From Acidobacteriota bacterium (lineage in GTDB: Bacteria > Acidobacteriota > Blastocatellia > Pyrinomonadales > Pyrinomonadaceae), in assembly GCA_016703965.1 (NCBI GenBank), contig JADJBB010000018.1, positions 1 to 18,533 on the forward strand: a stretch of 18,533 nucleotides of DNA, read 5' to 3'. The notes beneath the pieces are model-generated. The model had not been told where the DNA came from. It did no database searches and worked only from the letters and a program-made list of their open reading frames with translations. Made by a program: the position numbers and the translations under genes. Shown here piece by piece: positions 15,721 to 18,533 of the stretch; the first letter of the stretch is position 1, and each line of letters opens with the position of its first letter.

Positions 15721-16669
15721 TTAGCTATTCTGTCTGGTGAGTAAGTTAACCAACGCATCCGCAATAGGCAAACCTGTCGCCTCCTGGAGCCAAAGCCACT
15801 GCCCATTAGGATTAACCTCCAGAAAAACAATACCGCCGTCAGGCTGAACAAGTAGATCGATCGCTCCAAATTGAAGATTGAGTGATCTAATTAACTCAGA
15901 CATTTTCTCACTAAGATCCGGGTGCAGTTCGAAGGCGAAACTCGTAGAGAGGCCATGTCGCATTTATAGTCGACAAGACTATCATTTGGAGTAACCAGTT
16001 TGCACGCAAACACCGTATTACCGACAACTGTTACTCTGATTTCGTATTTCTTACGAATTTTTTCCTGAAACAAGGTCGGACACATTCTGACGCTATCAAT
16101 TCGACCGAGGTCTTCTTTAGTTATTGAATGTGTTCGAATAACTGAGATCTTTCCATCTTTTCGAACCAACTTTGATGAACAGCTTTAGCAATAATCTCAC
16201 CTCCACATTTAGCATGGAACTTAGCAACCTCACCGGGATCGGTCGTGATAATTGTTTTAGGAACATTGAAATTCAACCTGCGAGCAGCGGACAATTGAAG
16301 GAGTTTGTTTGCCGCTCGATTCATAATATCCGGGAATGATATCCAATACGCCGAGTCGAAAAGATACCAAAGACCAGCTAAGACAGCTCTCGTTTCCGCC
16401 TCGAAAAACTTCTGCGCCGCGTCATCTGAAATCGACGCCGGAACGCTTAAAGGCCTCCGATACCAAAATGCGGTGACAAATCTCAGTTTCGAATATAAGT
16501 CACCAAATACAAATGGAACCGATTCCACGCCATGCGTGTAATCGATAGTTAAGGGAGTCGCTAACAAATCCTCTGTGTTTATCCTGATTACCTCGAAGCG
16601 TCGACTGCAAATCTCCTTCTGCAAAAAATCGGCGTGAGCATCGTTTTTGTTACTAATAATCGCGATCAT
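15721..16669 (-). CDS. MvdD-like ATP-grasp ligase (graspetide maturase), two frameshifts
   Basis: Reconstructed length is about 316 residues, in the range of microviridin-type ligases. The pre-ATP-grasp part has MIAIISNKNDAHADFL and VTAFWYRRPLSVP. The ATP-grasp part has NRAANKLLQLSAARRLNFNVPKT and IITTDPGEVAKF, then the metal-binding AIDLLVQPDGGIVFLEVNPNGQWLWLQEATGLPIADALV, a signature of graspetide ligases. These enzymes phosphorylate Asp/Glu side chains and join them to Ser/Thr (ester) or Lys (amide). Frame changes are near 16165 and near 15965. I take the ATG at 16669 as start; an upstream TTG would run through the hairpin at 16679-16703. The 34-codon precursor gene lies directly upstream. 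An alternative, a RimK-type ligase, is less likely given VNPNGQW. Confidence 0.88.
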
Positions 16670-16678
16670 AAATTCGAA

Positions 16679-16703
16679 AGGCTCCCTGAATCTCAAGGAG
16701 CCT
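16679..16703 (-). terminator. Hairpin between precursor and ligase, possible attenuator or translational control
   Basis: The 7-bp perfect stem AGGCTCC (16703-16697) / GGAGCCT (16685-16679, minus-strand reading) has an 11-nt loop and is followed on the minus strand by TTCGAATTT. The T run is poor, so termination would be partial. The 3' arm contains GGAG about 12 nt before the ligase ATG and could hide its ribosome binding site. Either effect would yield more precursor than enzyme. Confidence 0.5.
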
Positions 16704-16726
16704 CTAAGAAAAAGATGTATAGGAGA

Positions 16727-16831
16727 TCATCCCTCGCATGATCCTGAATCAGACTCACGCTGAACTTCAGCGATAGTTTTCTCTGTATCTTCTGCAAGAG
16801 TGAAAAGAAAAGGTACGTTACTTTCGTCCAT
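16727..16831 (-). CDS. Putative graspetide precursor peptide, 34 residues
   Basis: The ATG at 16829-16831 has a strong Shine-Dalgarno GGAGG (16841-16837) five bases upstream. The peptide starts MDESNVPFLFTLAEDTEK. Its PFLFTL resembles the PFFARFL recognition helix of microviridin leaders. The C-terminal part, from about residue 22, is EVQRESDSGSCEG: acidic residues E26, D28 and E33 and hydroxyl residues S27, S29 and S31, the donors and acceptors that an ATP-grasp ligase would join as esters. A Cys (C32) is also present. It lies directly upstream of the ligase gene on the same strand, downstream of a sigma-54-like promoter. No double-Gly leader cleavage site, protease or transporter gene is visible. 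The peptide itself is not one I recognise. Confidence 0.72.
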   Translation of the reverse strand: MDESNVPFLFTLAEDTEKTIAEVQRESDSGSCEG

Positions 16832-16881
16832 ATTATCCTCCAAAATGAAATATAGGAGCCGTAGAATGGCAGAGTCGCTGC

Positions 16882-16897
16882 TGCAAGTCAAGCGACA
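16882..16897 (-). promoter_or_regulatory. Sigma-54-like promoter of the RiPP operon
   Basis: The minus strand reads TGTCGC-TTGAC-TTGCA. The -12 element TTGCA is perfect and its spacing to the -24 element is exact, but the -24 TGGCAC consensus is TGTCGC (4 of 6). The start would be about 16870, giving a ~40-nt leader to the precursor. The adjacent sigma-54 activator gene makes the match meaningful. Confidence 0.5.
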
Positions 16898-16981
16898 ACT
16901 ATCGTTATTATTAACCCGAGCTAAACGAATTGGTTCTTTGACTCATTCCCGCCACTAAACGCTACTTCCGAATTTGTCACC

Positions 16982-17011
16982 TTGTCGGAAAAAAGCTTCC
17001 TTTCCCGACAA
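16982..17011. promoter_or_regulatory. Inverted repeat, candidate activator binding site (or terminator)
   Basis: TTGTCGG (16982-16988) and CCGACAA (17005-17011) are perfect 7-bp arms around 16 bp that contain further imperfect pairing (GGAAA/TTTCC). It lies ~100-130 bp upstream of the sigma-54-like promoter, where enhancer sites for such activators usually lie. It is also just past the activator stop codon, so an intrinsic terminator is possible, though no T run follows on the minus strand. Confidence 0.4.
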
Positions 17012-17024
17012 TGCCGTTCTGATA

Positions 17025-18063
17025 CTAAAGAACTGCGACGACTGGACCTGTAATGGGTGACGCAACGAACCGTTCCTGGTTCTTCTTAAGGATCCGCGAA
17101 ATCGTTGAATGAGTGGTATTGATCGAGCGAGCTGCACGGCGCAGGTTTCCATTCGATCGTTTCAGTGCATGCTCGACAAACGTGGACGCGGCCTTTACAT
17201 AGACACTATCAAGATCGTCGGTATCGGGATCTAATATCACCGTAAGACAATTATTCCCTTCGTCAGCAATTACCTCGGGTATAACGAAACTTCTGGCTTC
17301 ATGACTGACTAATCGATTGACGACCTGAAGAGTAATCGCCCGTCCATCTAAGATTCCACTGCAAGCCGGGTTGCGAAGTTCCGCAGTTCACGATAGTTAC
17401 CCTTCCATTCAAGATCCTGGATTGCGGAAAGAGCATCTTTCTCTATCTGAAACGGCACTTCAAGTCCGATCGTTCCTCTCTCGGTTTCCAACTGATCAAG
17501 GAATGTCTCGACGATCCGTTCCTTCTGATACCGCAGAGGTACCGTTTCAAGTTGGAGGATATTCAAGCGGTCAAAAAGATCGGCTCGGAATAGTCCGCCG
17601 TTTACCATCGATCGAAGATCTCGGGAGGTCGCAGCAATAACACGCACGTCGATGTCGCGTTCTGCCGTCCCGCCGACACGACGGATGCGCCTTTCTTCTA
17701 CAGCCTTGAGAAACTTTGCCTGAAGGCTCAATGACAGTTCTCCGATCTCATCAAGGAAGAGAGTACCGCCTTGTGCAGCTTCGAATAGCCCCTTTGAGCG
17801 ATAGCTCCTGTGAATGCACCACGCTCGTAACCGAAAAGTTCCGACTCCAAAAGCTCAGAGCTAAAACTCGCACAGTTGACACTTACAAACTCCCGTTTCG
17901 ATCTCGGGCCAAGATCGTGAAGCTGCCGGGCTATGGTTGTCTTTCCGGTCCCTCTCTCACCTGTGATAAGAACATAGTGCGGAACTCTGGAAAAACGAAT
18001 GACCTTTTCGTCGATCGAACGAACTGATGAGACCGGGCTAAAAGTGTCGGGTTGGTGCTGCAT
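17025..18063 (-). CDS. Sigma-54-dependent transcriptional activator (AAA+ plus Fis-type HTH), two frameshifts
   Basis: Reconstructed length is about 346 residues. It has no receiver or other sensor domain: after ~30 residues the AAA+ module begins, with Walker A ITGERGTGKTTIA, then the sigma-54 contact loop LFGYERGAFTGA, then (after a frame change) GGTLFLDEIGELSLSLQ with Walker B, FRADLFDRLNILQLE, and GNYRELRNFATRL. A Fis-type helix-turn-helix ends the protein (NLRRAARSINTTHSTISRILKK). One base is missing near 17790 (CAAAGGGGC) and one near 17350. The start ATG at 18063 has AGGAGG six bases upstream. It remodels closed RNA polymerase-sigma-54 complexes. With the RiPP genes directly downstream on the same strand it is their likely regulator. 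How it senses a signal without an N-terminal domain is open. Confidence 0.88.
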
Positions 18064-18086
18064 TGAAAACCTCCTGTGCTCGAACA

Positions 18087-18107
18087 AAATCTACTCTGTG
18101 TAGATTT
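18087..18107. repeat. Perfect inverted repeat before the activator gene
   Basis: AAATCTAC (18087-18094) / GTAGATTT (18100-18107) with a 5-bp centre lies between the candidate -24/-12 site and the activator's ribosome binding site. It could be an operator or a hairpin at the 5' end of the mRNA. Confidence 0.45.
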
Positions 18108-18112
18108 GCATA

Positions 18113-18128
18113 TTCAAAAAGCGTGCCG
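18113..18128 (-). promoter_or_regulatory. Sigma-54-like promoter of the activator gene
   Basis: The minus strand reads CGGCACG-CTTT-TTGAA. The -24 GGCACG is intact and spacing is exact; the -12 GC is GA instead. It is 50 bp upstream of the activator ATG. If real, the activator would act on its own gene. Confidence 0.4.
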
Positions 18129-18226
18129 CAGGAGTGTTAACACGGAATTATGTTTAGAACCAGTATTCATTGACGTTCAACGTGGGCAATCACAATTTCT
18201 TTCGGATCTTCATCCCGGAAAACTGT

Positions 18227-18533
18227 CTACATCGTGAACAGTTCGTTCACGATGGGCGCGCTTTTCACCCCGTTGCCGATGTCAGTAATTGATAGTTCGC
18301 GAACATTTTCCGGGTTGGGCTCTATTAGCCAGTCGGGTAGCGTTACTGGTTCTTGTCGGGAATAGGTCTTCGGTCCCAATATTAAGTTCGGGAAGAAAGG
18401 AGATGCTCGTCGATTCCGGCGGATAAAGAAACAAGACTTTTTCAAGGGCGAGCCCTGGTGCTTTCTGTGGAAGAAAGAATCTCTGGCTTCCCGTGCTGGC
18501 TGATATTGACGAGTCCCATTCCCGCAGTTCTCG
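18227..18533 (-). CDS. 3' end of an unidentified gene, probably frameshifted
   Basis: The first part (from the window edge) reads as FFLPQKAPGLALEKVLFLYP and SISFLPELNIGTEDLFP. The last part in another frame reads PVTLPDWLIEPNPENVRELS and ends APIVNELFTM with a TAG at 18227. A frame change near 18355-18365 joins them. The gene is cut at its 5' side by the window edge and I do not recognise it. Its end overlaps a perfect palindrome. Confidence 0.45.
   Translation of the reverse strand, partial: ENCGNGTRQYQPAREARDSFFHRKHQGSPLKKSCFFIRRNRRASPFFPNLILGPKTYSRQEPVTLPDWLIEPNPENVRELSITDIGNGVKSAPIVNELFTM
18230..18254. repeat. Perfect 10-bp inverted repeat at the end of the last gene
   Basis: CATCGTGAAC (18230-18239) / GTTCACGATG (18245-18254) with a 5-bp centre overlaps the last codons of the gene at 18227. 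On the minus strand it is followed by TAGACAGTTTTCC, a weak terminator tail. It could equally be a repressor operator. Confidence 0.5.

Noticed and set aside
1..18533. CRISPR array, rRNA or insertion sequence
   Set aside because: No regularly spaced direct repeats, no rRNA-like sequence and no transposase apart from the tyrosine recombinase were seen.

Overview
The window is a bacterial segment of moderate GC with long operons on the minus strand. The plus-strand gene at the left edge is a membrane-anchored Ser/Thr protein kinase with a TPR-like C-terminus, a combination common in Acidobacteriota such as Blastocatellia/Pyrinomonadales. That assignment is an inference from gene style, not a phylogenetic result.

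Layout. (1) 2-2350 (+): kinase, cut at its 5' edge by the window, followed by a hairpin at 2372-2393. (2) 2405-2478: a tRNA-Lys(UUU)-like sequence whose 3' half is perfect and whose 5' half is degenerate. It is followed at 2576-3814 (+) by a tyrosine recombinase. This looks like the left end of an element integrated at a tRNA gene; no second copy of the tRNA end is seen in the window. (3) 4206-13991 (-): a compact run of about 17 genes. Its promoter-proximal part is a PRTRC cassette (ParB-Related, ThiF-Related Cassette) in the order E-like, C, a small extra gene, F, B, A (JAMM metalloprotease) and ThiF (E1-like). It continues with DUF2958, a 463-residue coiled-coil protein, an Erf/annealing-like phage protein, a Ycf46-like AAA+ protein with altered Walker motifs, DUF1257 (Ycf35-like), DUF2997, a small beta-rich protein and an NrdG-like radical SAM protein. 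(4) 14160-16831 (-): a graspetide-type RiPP cluster: a 34-residue precursor, an MvdD-like ATP-grasp ligase, a PurN-like formyltransferase and an APH-fold phosphotransferase. (5) 17025-18063 (-): a sigma-54-dependent AAA+ activator with a Fis-type HTH. Sigma-54-like (-24/-12) sites lie upstream of both the precursor and the activator itself. (6) 18227-18533 (-): the 3' end of an unidentified gene.

How the genes may work together. The activator probably switches on the RiPP operon, and possibly itself. The ATP-grasp enzyme would crosslink the Ser/Asp/Glu-rich tail of the precursor, with formylation and phosphorylation (or self-protection) as candidate extra steps. The PRTRC block supplies an E1-like enzyme, a JAMM protease and a small acceptor candidate, here joined in one operon to the Ycf46/DUF1257/DUF2997/radical-SAM set.

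Caveat. About ten genes carry one or more single-base frameshifts, several in or next to homopolymers, while others of similar size are intact. The pattern suggests residual assembly or sequencing error more than gene decay, so spans of broken genes are given as reconstructed loci.
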